From assembly GCA_020845695.1 (NCBI GenBank), contig JADLFG010000051.1, forward strand, positions 1 to 64,000: a DNA stretch of 64,000 bases, written 5' to 3'. The notes under the pieces are model-generated. The model saw only the letters and a list, made by a program, of their open reading frames with translations. It was not told the origin of the DNA and made no database searches. Within the stretch, counting starts at the first letter, position 1, and the number at the start of each line of letters is the position of its first letter. This stretch comes from Thermoleophilia bacterium (lineage in GTDB: Bacteria; Actinomycetota; Thermoleophilia; Gaiellales; Gaiellaceae). Of this stretch, positions 16,070 through 24,880 are shown piece after piece. Made by a program: the position numbers and the translations under genes.

Positions 16070-18019
16070 ATGCGGACGGCTGACACGCTCGGACACGGCT
16101 ACGGCGGCGAGGTGCGAACGCCGGCGCCCGGCGGGTGGCGGCGGCTCACCCGCGGCGGCTGGCTGCGGGCGCTCTGGACGACGCCGCTCGGGTTCGGGCT
16201 CGCGACCGCGCTCGTCTGCGGGATCCGCTGGACCGCGAGCTGGGAGCCGGTCTGGTCGCTCGAGGTCCTGCTCACGGCCTGGACGATCATCACGCCGCTC
16301 GCGTTCCTCGCCGGCATGGGGGCGTTCGACTACTGGGCCTACTGGATCTCGGGGCGCCGGACGCGCCCCGAGGATCACAGCGGTCACGGCGCCGACTCCT
16401 GGCGCGACTACTTCCGGGTCAACACCGACCACAAGGTGATCGGTGTCCAGTACGTGGCGACCACGTTCCTGTTCTTCCTGGTCGCCGGCCTGCTCGCGTT
16501 GCTCGTGCGGGCGGAGCTTGCCCAGCCCGGCTCCCAGTTCGTCGACACGCAGGCCTACAACGGGCTGGTCTCGGCGCACGCGGCGCTGATGATCTTCCTG
16601 TTCATCGTCCCGGTCTTCGCGGGCTTCGGCAACTACGTGATCCCGCTCATGATCGGGGCGCCGGACATGGCGTTCCCGCGCCTGAACGCCATCTCGTTCT
16701 GGCTCCTGCCGATCGCGGGCGGGATCATGCTGGCCGGCTTCCTGCTCCCGGGCGGCCAGTTCGCCGCCGGCTGGACGAACTACCCGCCGCTCGCGGAGGT
16801 CAACCCCGTCGGCAACCTGATGTTCCAGATGGGCGTGCAGTTCGCCGGGGCGTCATCGATCCTGACCGCGCTCAATTTCCTCGTCACGATCATCACGATG
16901 CGGGCGCCGGGGATGACGTTCTGGCGGATGCCCCTGCTCGTCTGGGCGAACTTCACGACCTCGCTGCTCGTCGTGCTCGCGACGCCGTTCATCGCCGGCT
17001 CCCAGTTCATGCTCCTGCTCGACCGGGTGCTGCACACGAACTTCTTCGTCCCCGACGCGGCCGGCTACGCGATCGGCTACCAGCACATCTTCTGGTTCTA
17101 CTCGCACCCGGCCGTCTACATCATGATCCTGCCCGGGTTCGGGATCATCTCCGAGGTGATCTCGACCTTCGCCCGCAAGCCGATCTTCGGCTACCGGCTG
17201 ATGGCGCTCTCGCTCGTCGCGATCCTGATCCTCGGCTTCGCCGTCTGGGCCCACCACATGTTCGTCGCCGGGATGGCGCCGTGGCTGCGGATCCCGATGA
17301 TGGTCACGACGCTCCTGATCGCGGTGCCCACGGGGATCAAGGTCTTCAGCTGGCTCGCCACTCTCTGGGAGGGGAAGCTGAACCTGAAGACGCCGATGTT
17401 ATGGGCGCTCGGCTTCATCCTGATGTTCGTGATCGGGGGGCTCTCCGGCGTCTACCTCGGCTCCGTCACGATCGACCAGCACGCCTCGGACACGTACTTC
17501 GTGGTCGCCCACATCCACTACGTGCTCTTCGGCGGCTCGGTCTTCACGATCTTCGCGGGCGCCTACTACTGGTTCCCGAAGATGACCGGCCGGATGTACA
17601 ACGAGCGCCTCGGCCACGTCCATTTCTGGCTGACCCTGGTCGGCTTCAACCTCACCTTCTTCGTCCAGCACTACGTCGGCCTGCGGGGGATGCCCCGCCG
17701 CGTCGCCGACTACGACCCCGCCTTCGCCGACTGGAACCTGCTGAGCACGCTCGGCTCGTTCGCGCTCGGAGCCGGCACGCTCGTGTTCGTCTACAACCTG
17801 GTCGTGAGCTGGCTCGCGGGACAGCCCGCGCCCGCCAACCCCTGGCGTGCCCGAACGCTCGAGTGGCTCGTCCCCTCGCCGCCGCCGAGGTTCAACTTCG
17901 ACGAGATCCCGACCGTCGTCGGCGGCCCCTACGGGTACGGTGTCCCCGGGGCGCGCCACGCGGTCTTCGCCGGGGAGCGAGCCGGCGTCGCTGAGCCCGA
18001 GGAGGTGGGCGCGCGGTGA
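16070..18019 (+). CDS. coxA: Cytochrome c oxidase subunit I, A2-type (YS motif)
   Basis: This is the 649-residue heme-copper catalytic subunit. The CuB ligand/cross-link helix reads FWFYSHPAVYIMILP. Tyr-Ser replaces the Glu of A1 enzymes (HPEVYI), which defines the A2 subfamily of the D-channel, as in Thermus and Rhodothermus caa3. Later ligands are WAHHMF and the heme-a/a3 pair AHIHYVLFGG. An N-terminal extension of about 110 residues adds two transmembrane helices before the canonical HKVIG start. It is co-transcribed with coxB and coxC and pumps protons at the cell membrane. Confidence 0.93.
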   Translation: MRTADTLGHGYGGEVRTPAPGGWRRLTRGGWLRALWTTPLGFGLATALVCGIRWTASWEPVWSLEVLLTAWTIITPLAFLAGMGAFDYWAYWISGRRTRPEDHSGHGADSWRDYFRVNTDHKVIGVQYVATTFLFFLVAGLLALLVRAELAQPGSQFVDTQAYNGLVSAHAALMIFLFIVPVFAGFGNYVIPLMIGAPDMAFPRLNAISFWLLPIAGGIMLAGFLLPGGQFAAGWTNYPPLAEVNPVGNLMFQMGVQFAGASSILTALNFLVTIITMRAPGMTFWRMPLLVWANFTTSLLVVLATPFIAGSQFMLLLDRVLHTNFFVPDAAGYAIGYQHIFWFYSHPAVYIMILPGFGIISEVISTFARKPIFGYRLMALSLVAILILGFAVWAHHMFVAGMAPWLRIPMMVTTLLIAVPTGIKVFSWLATLWEGKLNLKTPMLWALGFILMFVIGGLSGVYLGSVTIDQHASDTYFVVAHIHYVLFGGSVFTIFAGAYYWFPKMTGRMYNERLGHVHFWLTLVGFNLTFFVQHYVGLRGMPRRVADYDPAFADWNLLSTLGSFALGAGTLVFVYNLVVSWLAGQPAPANPWRARTLEWLVPSPPPRFNFDEIPTVVGGPYGYGVPGARHAVFAGERAGVAEPEEVGAR

Positions 18020-18056
18020 GTGGACGCCGCCACGCGGTCTCCGCGCCGGTGGAGGC

Positions 18057-18674
18057 ATGGGCGTGACCGCGGTCGCCCACAGCGAGGCCCACGGGCACGG
18101 CGACCACCCGCCGGCCGCGCACGCGAGCTCGCGCGTGCCGCCGGTCCTCGTCGGCATGTACCTCTTCATCGCCTCGGAGGCGATGCTGTTCGGGTCGTTC
18201 TTCGCCGCCTACTTCTTCGCCCGGGTCTCGGTGGGCGCCGAGACCTGGCCGCCCGAGCCGTACGAGCTGCCGGTCTTCCTCGCGCTCCTGAACACGATCA
18301 TCCTCGTCACGTCGAGCTTCACCGTCCACTGGGCGCTCCAGTCGATCAAACGCGACGACCGCAGCGGCCTCGTCGCCGGGCTCGGGCTGACGTTCCTGCT
18401 CGGGCTCGCGTTCCTGCTGATCCAGGCCCGCGAGTACACGCGGCTCGGCTTCAGCCCCCGCGACCTCGCGTTCGGCTCGACGTTCTACGGTCTGACCGGC
18501 CTGCACGGCCTGCACGTCTTCGTCGGCCTGACGCTGCTCGCGATCGCGTTCGTGCGAGCCGCGCGAGGCCACTACTCCGCGCAGCACCACCACGGGGTCG
18601 AGCTGCCCGGGATCTACTGGCACTTCGTCGACGTGATGTGGATCGTCGTCTACACGACGGTCTACGTGATCTGA
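18057..18674 (+). CDS. coxC: Cytochrome c oxidase subunit III
   Basis: This 205-residue protein has five hydrophobic segments: MYLFIASEAMLFGSFFAAYF, then TIILVTSSFTVHWAL, then LTFLLGLAFLLIQ, then GLTGLHGLHVFVGLTLL, and the final HFVDVMWIVVYTTVYVI. The WHFVDVMWIVVYT ending is diagnostic for the family. The N-terminus is His-rich (HSEAHGHGDH). The ATG at 18057 is chosen because homology begins there, with GGAGG immediately upstream. The stop shares one base with the following diheme cytochrome start. Confidence 0.92.
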   Translation: MGVTAVAHSEAHGHGDHPPAAHASSRVPPVLVGMYLFIASEAMLFGSFFAAYFFARVSVGAETWPPEPYELPVFLALLNTIILVTSSFTVHWALQSIKRDDRSGLVAGLGLTFLLGLAFLLIQAREYTRLGFSPRDLAFGSTFYGLTGLHGLHVFVGLTLLAIAFVRAARGHYSAQHHHGVELPGIYWHFVDVMWIVVYTTVYVI

Positions 18675-19336
18675 TGCGCCGGCTGTTCCTGATCGTGCTG
18701 CCCGCGCTCGCGGCCGCGGCCCTGCTCACCGGTTGCTCGGGGGACGTCAGCGAGGGCACCGACCTCGGCAACGGGCGTCGCCTGTTCGTCGAGGGGGAGG
18801 CCGGCAAGCCGGCCTGCGGCTCCTGCCACACGCTCGAGGCTGCGGGGACGGCCGGGGCGGCCGGGCCGAACCTCGACGACGCCTTCCGCGCCTCCCGCGA
18901 CCAGGGCTTCGAGCCCTCCACGTTCGAGCAGGTCGTGCGCGAGCAGATCGCCTACCCCGGGATCGGACTCGGCATGCCGGCCGACCTCGTCACCGGAACG
19001 GGCGCGGACGACGTCGCCTACTTCGTCGCCACCTGCGCCGGTAACGCCGGCGACTCCCGCTGCGCGCCGCCTGCGGGCGGCGGGGGCGGCGGCACGGGCG
19101 AGGAGGCGGACGGCGAGGCGATCTTCATCCAGAGCTGTGGCTCCTGCCATCTCCTGGCCGCCGCGGGTACCAGCGGCGCGGTCGGTCCGAGCCTCGACGA
19201 GTCCGCCCCGGACGTCGCGCTCGTGCTCGACCGCGTCACGAACGGCAAGGGCGCCATGCCCTCGCTCGCTGGCCAGCTCACCCCCGAGCAGATCCAGGCC
19301 GTCGCGGACTACGTCGCCGCGAGCGCCGGCAAGTAG
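18674..19336 (+). CDS. Diheme cytochrome c lipoprotein
   Basis: This 220-residue protein has a lipoprotein signal (LLTGC, lipidation at Cys21). Two cytochrome c domains are joined by a Gly-rich linker, and each has a CGSCH heme site (first Cys48-His52). The last domain ends with the distal Met context GAMPSLAGQLTPEQIQAVAD. Tethered to the outer face of the membrane, it probably delivers electrons from the bc complex to the caa3 oxidase encoded just upstream. It overlaps coxC by one base. Confidence 0.88.
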   Translation: MRRLFLIVLPALAAAALLTGCSGDVSEGTDLGNGRRLFVEGEAGKPACGSCHTLEAAGTAGAAGPNLDDAFRASRDQGFEPSTFEQVVREQIAYPGIGLGMPADLVTGTGADDVAYFVATCAGNAGDSRCAPPAGGGGGGTGEEADGEAIFIQSCGSCHLLAAAGTSGAVGPSLDESAPDVALVLDRVTNGKGAMPSLAGQLTPEQIQAVADYVAASAGK

Positions 19337-19349
19337 GCGCGCTCCGACG

Positions 19350-19946
19350 CTACGGGCCCTCGCCGGGCCGCTCGACGACGTGCGTGACCGGGACGGCGCA
19401 CGCCGAGCGCAGCCGCGCCACGGCGTCCCGCGCGGGCCACGCGACACCGTCGGGCGAGCCGGTGCAGACGAGCACCTCGTCCGCGGCGAACGCTGCGAGC
19501 GCGGCCGCGAGCGACCCCTCGAGCTCGCCAGCGCCGACGTGGCCGCGCGCGGCGATGCCCGCCGCCGCGAGACGGGCGAGGGCGGCGTCGAGGCGGGGCC
19601 GGGCGACCGGCCCGGCCGGCACGACGACGGCTACCTCCGGGGTCCGTCCCCGGGCCCGGTAGCCCACCTCCTCGAGCAGCACCCGGCCCGGGTCGGACCC
19701 GACCGCCAGCACGAGCACCCGCCAGCGGGCCCCGCCGGCTCGCTGCCAGATCGGTAGCCCGCGCGCACCCGGCTCCGAGCCGAGGTACAGGCCGGCCGGA
19801 ATGCCGACCGCAACCCCGAGCAGGACGGCGAGCCCCGCTCCCGTGCCGGCGGCCCAGCCGATCAGGCCGACTGCGAGCGCAATCGCGCCGGCGACGATGA
19901 CGTAGCCGAACGCCTCGGCCTCGCTGCGCAGCGGATTTCGCGCCAC
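19350..19946 (-). CDS. Membrane protein with a universal-stress-like domain, unknown function
   Basis: This 198-residue protein has two N-terminal transmembrane helices (about residues 14-55) followed by a soluble alpha/beta domain (WRVLVLAVG, then VAVVVPAG, then DEVLVCTG). The alternating strands and helices resemble a universal-stress or Rossmann-like fold, but no family motif is certain. The GTG start at 19946 has GGCGG upstream. It lies 27 nt after the TPR gene on the same strand and converges with the oxidase cluster. Confidence 0.6.
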   Translation of the reverse strand: MARNPLRSEAEAFGYVIVAGAIALAVGLIGWAAGTGAGLAVLLGVAVGIPAGLYLGSEPGARGLPIWQRAGGARWRVLVLAVGSDPGRVLLEEVGYRARGRTPEVAVVVPAGPVARPRLDAALARLAAAGIAARGHVGAGELEGSLAAALAAFAADEVLVCTGSPDGVAWPARDAVARLRSACAVPVTHVVERPGEGP

Positions 19947-19973
19947 GTCCGCCGCCGCGCCCGCGGGCCGCTC

Positions 19974-20855
19974 CTAGCCGATCGAGGAGCCGGCGTCGAG
20001 CTCTGCGAGCTTCTCCTTGACGGCCGCAGCGTACGGGCCGTCGGGCTCGAGCTCCAGGTACGTGCGGAACGCGTCGATCGCCTTCGGGCCGTCACCGGCG
20101 TTGTCGGCGGCCTCGCCGAGCTGGACGTAGAGGGACGCGTCGGCCGGGTCGAGCTCGATCAGGCGCTCGTAGACCGGTACCTGCTTCTCGTAGTACTCGG
20201 CCGACTCCTTGCCGAGCTCGCCGGCCTCCGCCGCCACCTGCTGCGAGACCGCCTGCTCGATCGGGTCATCGCCGAGCGCGCCGATGAACCCGTTCGAGCC
20301 GGGGAACGTGTAGGCGTTCGCCTGGAACGAGCCCGAGAACGCCTCGAGCTGGAGCTCGCCGCGGCGCTCGCGAGCGTCCTGTGCCGCCTGGGCGTAGATC
20401 GAGCCGAGCAGCTTCAGCCCGTCGGCGTCTGTCGGGGCAAGCTCGACGTAGCGCTCGAGCGGCTCGGCGGCCTCGAGCGGCAGCCCCGCGGCGAGGAGCG
20501 CCTCGGCCAGCGCCATCTGCGCCTCCGGGTCGTCCGGGCGCTCGGCCGCCTTCCTCTTCGCCTCGTCAACCGACTCGATCGGTGAGTTGCCGCCGCCGGC
20601 CCCCTGGAAGATGTCGCCGAGGAAGCCGTTGCCGGAGCCGACCCCGAGGATGATGAAGCTGAGCGCGAACAGGACCGCGAGCAGGACGAAGATCGGCTTC
20701 TGGTGGCGGCGAAGCCGCGTGAAGAAGAGGTCGTCCTCGTAGCTTCGCTCCCTCGGCTTCTGCTTCTGCTGCTGCTCCGCGGGAGCTACCGCCTGCTGCC
20801 GGGCGCGAGCATTCGGCCGCGGGCGGCGGCCGCTCTTGCTCGAAGCTCGTGCCAC
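19974..20855 (-). CDS. Membrane-anchored TPR protein
   Basis: This 293-residue protein has a basic cytoplasmic N-terminus (about 50 residues), one transmembrane helix (PIFVLLAVLFALSFIILGVG), a Gly/Asn-rich linker and two or more tetratricopeptide repeats (DPEAQMALAEALLAAGLPLE; ADASLYVQLGEAADNAGDGP). TPRs mediate protein contacts, probably in a periplasm-facing assembly. The start GTG at 20855 has a strong GAGGAGGT box but lies 70 nt inside the amidohydrolase frame, an unusually long same-strand overlap. Confidence 0.7.
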   Translation of the reverse strand: MARASSKSGRRPRPNARARQQAVAPAEQQQKQKPRERSYEDDLFFTRLRRHQKPIFVLLAVLFALSFIILGVGSGNGFLGDIFQGAGGGNSPIESVDEAKRKAAERPDDPEAQMALAEALLAAGLPLEAAEPLERYVELAPTDADGLKLLGSIYAQAAQDARERRGELQLEAFSGSFQANAYTFPGSNGFIGALGDDPIEQAVSQQVAAEAGELGKESAEYYEKQVPVYERLIELDPADASLYVQLGEAADNAGDGPKAIDAFRTYLELEPDGPYAAAVKEKLAELDAGSSIG

Positions 20856-22081
20856 TGGGTACCTCCTCGGTCGTACCTGACGACGCCATCAACGATGGTA
20901 CGGCAGACGCGCTCGGGCGTGCCGCCGTACACGACCGCGGAGACCGGGTCCTCCCAGGGGAGGTACGGCGAGCCGGCCAGGGAGACGACGGCGAGGTCGG
21001 CCCGCTTGCCCGGCTCGAGCGAGCCGAGCTCCGCGGAGAGACCGAGCGCCTCCGCCGACCCGAGCGTGGCGAGACGCAGCGCCTCGGCCGCGGAAAGCGC
21101 ACCGGCGCGCCCCGAGCCGGCCCGGGCGAGCAGGATCGCCGCGCGCATCTCCTCGAACACGTCGAAGGACGGCGTCGAGGCGGGGCTGTCGGTGCCGAGC
21201 CCGACGCGCAGCCCCGCCTCGCGCAGCCGCCGAAGCGGGGCGATCCCGCAGCCGAGCAGCGCATTCGAGCGAGGGCAGTGAACGACGGAGACGCCGTGGC
21301 ACGCGAGCAGCTCGATCTCCTCGTCGTCGACGTGGACGCAGTGGGCGGCCGAGACGGCCGGAGAGAGCGCTCCGGCCCGCGCGAGCATCCGGATACCGGT
21401 CTCCCCCGGCGGGGGCGGCAGCAGCTCGGCGAACGCGGCCCACGGCCCGGTGCCGTGCACGAGCCAGTCCCGCTCCGCGGGGCTCTCGGCCAGGTGGGTC
21501 GCAACCGGCAGCCCGAGCGCCAGGGAGGCCACGTAGAGCTCGGTCGAGGCGGTGGCCGGCGCGTGCGGGGAGACGCCGAGGCGAACGCGCGGCGACAGGC
21601 AGCGCTCGATCCGCTCGCGGTTTCGCTCGAAACGGGTCGAGAGCTCCCCGGCGTCGGCGCCGAAGACCTCGAGGTGGACGATCGCGCGCAGCCCGAGCTC
21701 GTCCGCGGCAACGGCGGCGGCGCCGCTGAAGCTGGCGTCCGCGGCAGTCGTGACGCCGCCCGCGAGGCAAGCCGCGGCACCCGCGCGCGCGATCGCGACC
21801 GTGGCCTCCCAGTCGAGCAGCCGCTTTCGCTCGACGTGCACGCGCAGCCAGTCGCCGAACTCGAGCCCGTCGCCGAAGCCGGCGTAGACCGCGTACTCGA
21901 GGTGGGTGTGGGCGTTCACGAACCCGGGGACGATCACGCCGCCCGCCTCGTCCCGGCGCTCGCCGTCGAGCTCGGCGGCGAGCCCAACGGCGACGATCCG
22001 GCCGTCCCGGACGGCGACGCCTCCGCCCGCGATCGGAGGGCCGCTGACGGGCAGCACCCAGTCCGCGGAATAGACCTGCAT
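20786..22081 (-). CDS. TrzA/AtzF-type metal-dependent amidohydrolase (deaminase)
   Basis: This 431-residue amidohydrolase-superfamily enzyme has the metal-site motifs FVNAHTHLEY (HxH), SPHAPATAS, then VATHLAES (His), then GLGTDSPAS (Asp). The C-terminal beta sandwich closes with LEPGKRADLAVVSL. The pattern is that of the cytosine/adenosine-deaminase-like subgroup, which includes aminodeoxyfutalosine deaminase of menaquinone synthesis and SAH/MTA deaminases. Sequence alone does not decide between them. It overlaps the TPR gene by 70 nt and follows tatC by 20 nt, suggesting one transcript. Confidence 0.82.
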   Translation of the reverse strand: MQVYSADWVLPVSGPPIAGGGVAVRDGRIVAVGLAAELDGERRDEAGGVIVPGFVNAHTHLEYAVYAGFGDGLEFGDWLRVHVERKRLLDWEATVAIARAGAAACLAGGVTTAADASFSGAAAVAADELGLRAIVHLEVFGADAGELSTRFERNRERIERCLSPRVRLGVSPHAPATASTELYVASLALGLPVATHLAESPAERDWLVHGTGPWAAFAELLPPPPGETGIRMLARAGALSPAVSAAHCVHVDDEEIELLACHGVSVVHCPRSNALLGCGIAPLRRLREAGLRVGLGTDSPASTPSFDVFEEMRAAILLARAGSGRAGALSAAEALRLATLGSAEALGLSAELGSLEPGKRADLAVVSLAGSPYLPWEDPVSAVVYGGTPERVCRTIVDGVVRYDRGGTQWHELRARAAAARGRMLAPGSRR

Positions 22082-22101
22082 CGCGGAGCCCCGCCGCCGG
22101 G

Positions 22102-22902
22102 CTACGGGCTCGAGCCGGCGAGACCCTCGGCCTCGGCCTCGGCGGCGGCCGCTGCCTCGGCCTCCGCCTCCTGGCGGGCCCAGCGCCGCTCGAACAGGCC
22201 GGCGAGCCAGATCGACGACTCGAACAGGACGAGCAGCGGCACCGCCTGCAGGGTGGTCGTGACCGGGTCGATGCCGGGCAGCGCGACCGCGACCGCGAAG
22301 CAGAGCACGATCCCAATCCTCCGGTTGCGCCTGAGCCGGGCGGCGGTCAGCACCTTCAGGCGTACGAGCCCGAGCACGATCACCGGCAGCTCGAACAGGA
22401 AGCCGATCGCGATCGAGGTCAGGGAGACGAACGAGTAGTAGTCCCGCGCGCGGATCTGGATGTCGTAGAGGTCGGAGTCGAATCCGAGCAGGAACGGGGT
22501 CGCGGCCGGCAGGACGACGAAGTACGAGAACAGGATCCCGCCGACGAAGAGGAACGTCGCGAACAGGACGAGCCGCGACACGAGCCGCTGGTCTCGCTCG
22601 TCGAACGCGGGCGCGAGGAACGCCCAGAGCTGGTAGACGATCACGGGAATCGCGACGGCGAGCGCCGCGTACAGGCTGACCGTGAACGAGGTCATGAACG
22701 GCTCGGCGACGCCGAGCGTGGTCGGGATCTTGCCCTCGAGCGGCTCGTTGAGCGCGCCGAGGATCTGCCCGCGGAACCCGTAGGCGAAGCCGAACGCGAG
22801 CGCCACCGCGGCCAGCGAGACGATCAGGCGCGCGCGCAGCTCGTCGAGATGCTCGACGAGCGTGACGCGGTCGCCGTAGGCGAGGCGACGCGGCAGGCGC
22901 AA
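22102..22902 (-). CDS. tatC: Sec-independent protein translocase TatC
   Basis: This 266-residue, six-helix membrane protein is the receptor of the twin-arginine translocase. It has the conserved opening LVEHLDELRARLIVSL with the essential Glu/Leu-Arg segment, then VIVYQLWAFLAPAF and the P-x-L-x6-D/E-type loop (FLLGFDSDLYDIQIRARDYY). The C-terminal tail is Ala/Glu-rich. It is encoded 10 nt after tatA. Folded cofactor proteins such as the Rieske and other redox proteins are the usual Tat cargo. Confidence 0.95.
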   Translation of the reverse strand: MRLPRRLAYGDRVTLVEHLDELRARLIVSLAAVALAFGFAYGFRGQILGALNEPLEGKIPTTLGVAEPFMTSFTVSLYAALAVAIPVIVYQLWAFLAPAFDERDQRLVSRLVLFATFLFVGGILFSYFVVLPAATPFLLGFDSDLYDIQIRARDYYSFVSLTSIAIGFLFELPVIVLGLVRLKVLTAARLRRNRRIGIVLCFAVAVALPGIDPVTTTLQAVPLLVLFESSIWLAGLFERRWARQEAEAEAAAAAEAEAEGLAGSSP

Positions 22903-22912
22903 GGCCGCTCCC

Positions 22913-23212
22913 CTAGCTGGCGGGGGACGTGCTCTCGGTCTCGGGCGCGGGAGCCGGGGCCGCGTCGGCGGGCACGACCGCCGGAGCCGCCGCAGCCGCG
23001 GCCGGAGCCGCCGCCGCGGCCGTCAGCGTCGGCTGCACGGCCCGCTCGTCCTCGTCCTCGTCCTCGTCCTTGTTCTTGCCCGTGATCGAGTCCTTGAACT
23101 CGCGCATGCCGCGACCGAGCGAGCGACCCATCTCGGGCAGCCGCTTGGGGCCGAACACGAGCAGGAGCACGAGGAGGAGCAGGAGGATCTCCCAGATGCT
23201 GATGTTTCCCAT
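22913..23212 (-). CDS. tatA: Sec-independent protein translocase TatA
   Basis: This 99-residue protein has one N-terminal transmembrane helix (WEILLLLLVLLLVF), the hinge FGPKRLPEMGRSLG and an amphipathic helix (RGMREFKDSITG). A low-complexity acidic then Ala/Pro-rich tail follows. TatA oligomerises to form the pore of the Tat translocase. A TATCCT -10 box at 23220-23225 ends 7 nt before the ATG, so the transcript is probably leaderless and starts the tatA-tatC unit. Confidence 0.93.
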   Translation of the reverse strand: MGNISIWEILLLLLVLLLVFGPKRLPEMGRSLGRGMREFKDSITGKNKDEDEDEDERAVQPTLTAAAAAPAAAAAAPAVVPADAAPAPAPETESTSPAS

Positions 23213-23219
23213 GCGGGCG

Positions 23220-23225
23220 AGGATA
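23220..23225 (-). promoter_or_regulatory. -10 box of tatA (leaderless)
   Basis: TATCCT on the minus strand ends 7 nt before the tatA ATG at 23212. No ribosome-binding site is present. Confidence 0.5.
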
Positions 23226-23303
23226 GCAGCGGTTTTCCACAGCGACCGGAGAACCCGCCGCCGCCAACGTTAAGCGCGTGTTAAGCGCGCGCCGGAGCGC
23301 GGC

Positions 23304-24020
23304 TCAGGAGGCCGCCGTGATCTCCTCGAGCGTCGCGGCGCAGACACCCGGCTCGACGAACGGCTCGATCGTCTCCGTCTCGACGTGGGCACCGAGCTCC
23401 GAGAGCGCGCCCTGGATCAGGCCGAGATGGACGGAGCAGACGATCGTGCGGTAGGAGTCGGCGACCTCCCCGAACGGGCAGTGCTGCATGAGCACGCGGT
23501 GGCCGTGGTCGGCCGACTCGAGCCGCGGGTCGAAGCCGAACTCCTCGAGCAGGCGAACGACCGCGCCGACGTCCTCCTCCGCCGACGAGGACGCGAACGG
23601 CGGCCTGCGGTCGACGAGGTAGCGGCCCCAGGCCCGACCGGCCTGCTCGGCACGCTCGGTCGAGTCCTCGCCGGAGCCGGCGAGGTAGCTGGCGAGGATC
23701 TCCGCGAGCAGGCGGTAGCCGGCCGGCTGACCGACCGGCTGCTGCTCGGGCGTGGCCTCGTAGACGAGCCGCGGGCGGCCGGGGCGATGGCGCTCCTCCC
23801 GGGTGCCCGAGACGAGGCGCGCCTCCGCGAGCACGCGCAGGTGGGAGCGCACGGTGTTCGCGTGCAGCCCGACCCGCTCCGCGACCTGCGCCGCGTCGAG
23901 CGGCTCGGGCGACGAGCGCAGGCACTCGAGCACGCGGACGCGGCTCGGATCGCCGAGCGCGCGATGGAGCGTACGCTCCCGCTCGATCGAGCTCTGCCGG
24001 TCTGCGAGGTTGGCCTGCAT
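23304..24020 (-). CDS. sufR: SufR-type Fe-S-sensing repressor of the suf operon
   Basis: This 238-residue regulator has an N-terminal winged helix of the ArsR/MarR kind (RTLHRALGDPSRVRVLECLR; HANTVRSHLRVLAEARLV). The C-terminal domain holds the Cys pattern of SufR (HCPFGEVADSYRTIVCSVHLG, then VEPGVCAATLEE), where cysteines bind an Fe-S cluster. It is divergent from sufC-B-D and would repress them when clusters are plentiful. ATG at 24020 is chosen because a TAAAAT -10 ends 7 nt upstream, giving a leaderless mRNA. An in-frame ATG at 24038 would place the start inside the operator. Confidence 0.85.
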   Translation of the reverse strand: MQANLADRQSSIERERTLHRALGDPSRVRVLECLRSSPEPLDAAQVAERVGLHANTVRSHLRVLAEARLVSGTREERHRPGRPRLVYEATPEQQPVGQPAGYRLLAEILASYLAGSGEDSTERAEQAGRAWGRYLVDRRPPFASSSAEEDVGAVVRLLEEFGFDPRLESADHGHRVLMQHCPFGEVADSYRTIVCSVHLGLIQGALSELGAHVETETIEPFVEPGVCAATLEEITAAS

Positions 24021-24024
24021 CGGT

Positions 24025-24053
24025 TTGATTTTATCCATCTCTGATGGTAAAAA
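24025..24053. promoter_or_regulatory. Divergent sufR/suf promoter with SufR-like operator dyad
   Basis: The dyad TTTTATCCATC-TCT-GATGGTAAAA covers 24029-24052, with one extra base in the left arm. On the plus strand TTGATT (24025-24030) and TAAAAA (24048-24053) form a 17-bp-spaced promoter around it. On the minus strand TAAAAT (24033-24028) serves sufR. A protein on the dyad would block both directions. Binding by SufR is inferred. Confidence 0.65.
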
Positions 24054-24097
24054 ACAAGGGTAGCCAGCGAAGCCGAGAAAGGAGCGGTCAGCCTACC

Positions 24098-24876
<779 letters not shown>

Positions 24877-24880
<4 letters not shown>

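Noticed and set aside
24044..24097. Upstream start for sufC at 24044
   Set aside because: It would place the start codon within the suf promoter/operator, and the added residues have no homology to SufC.
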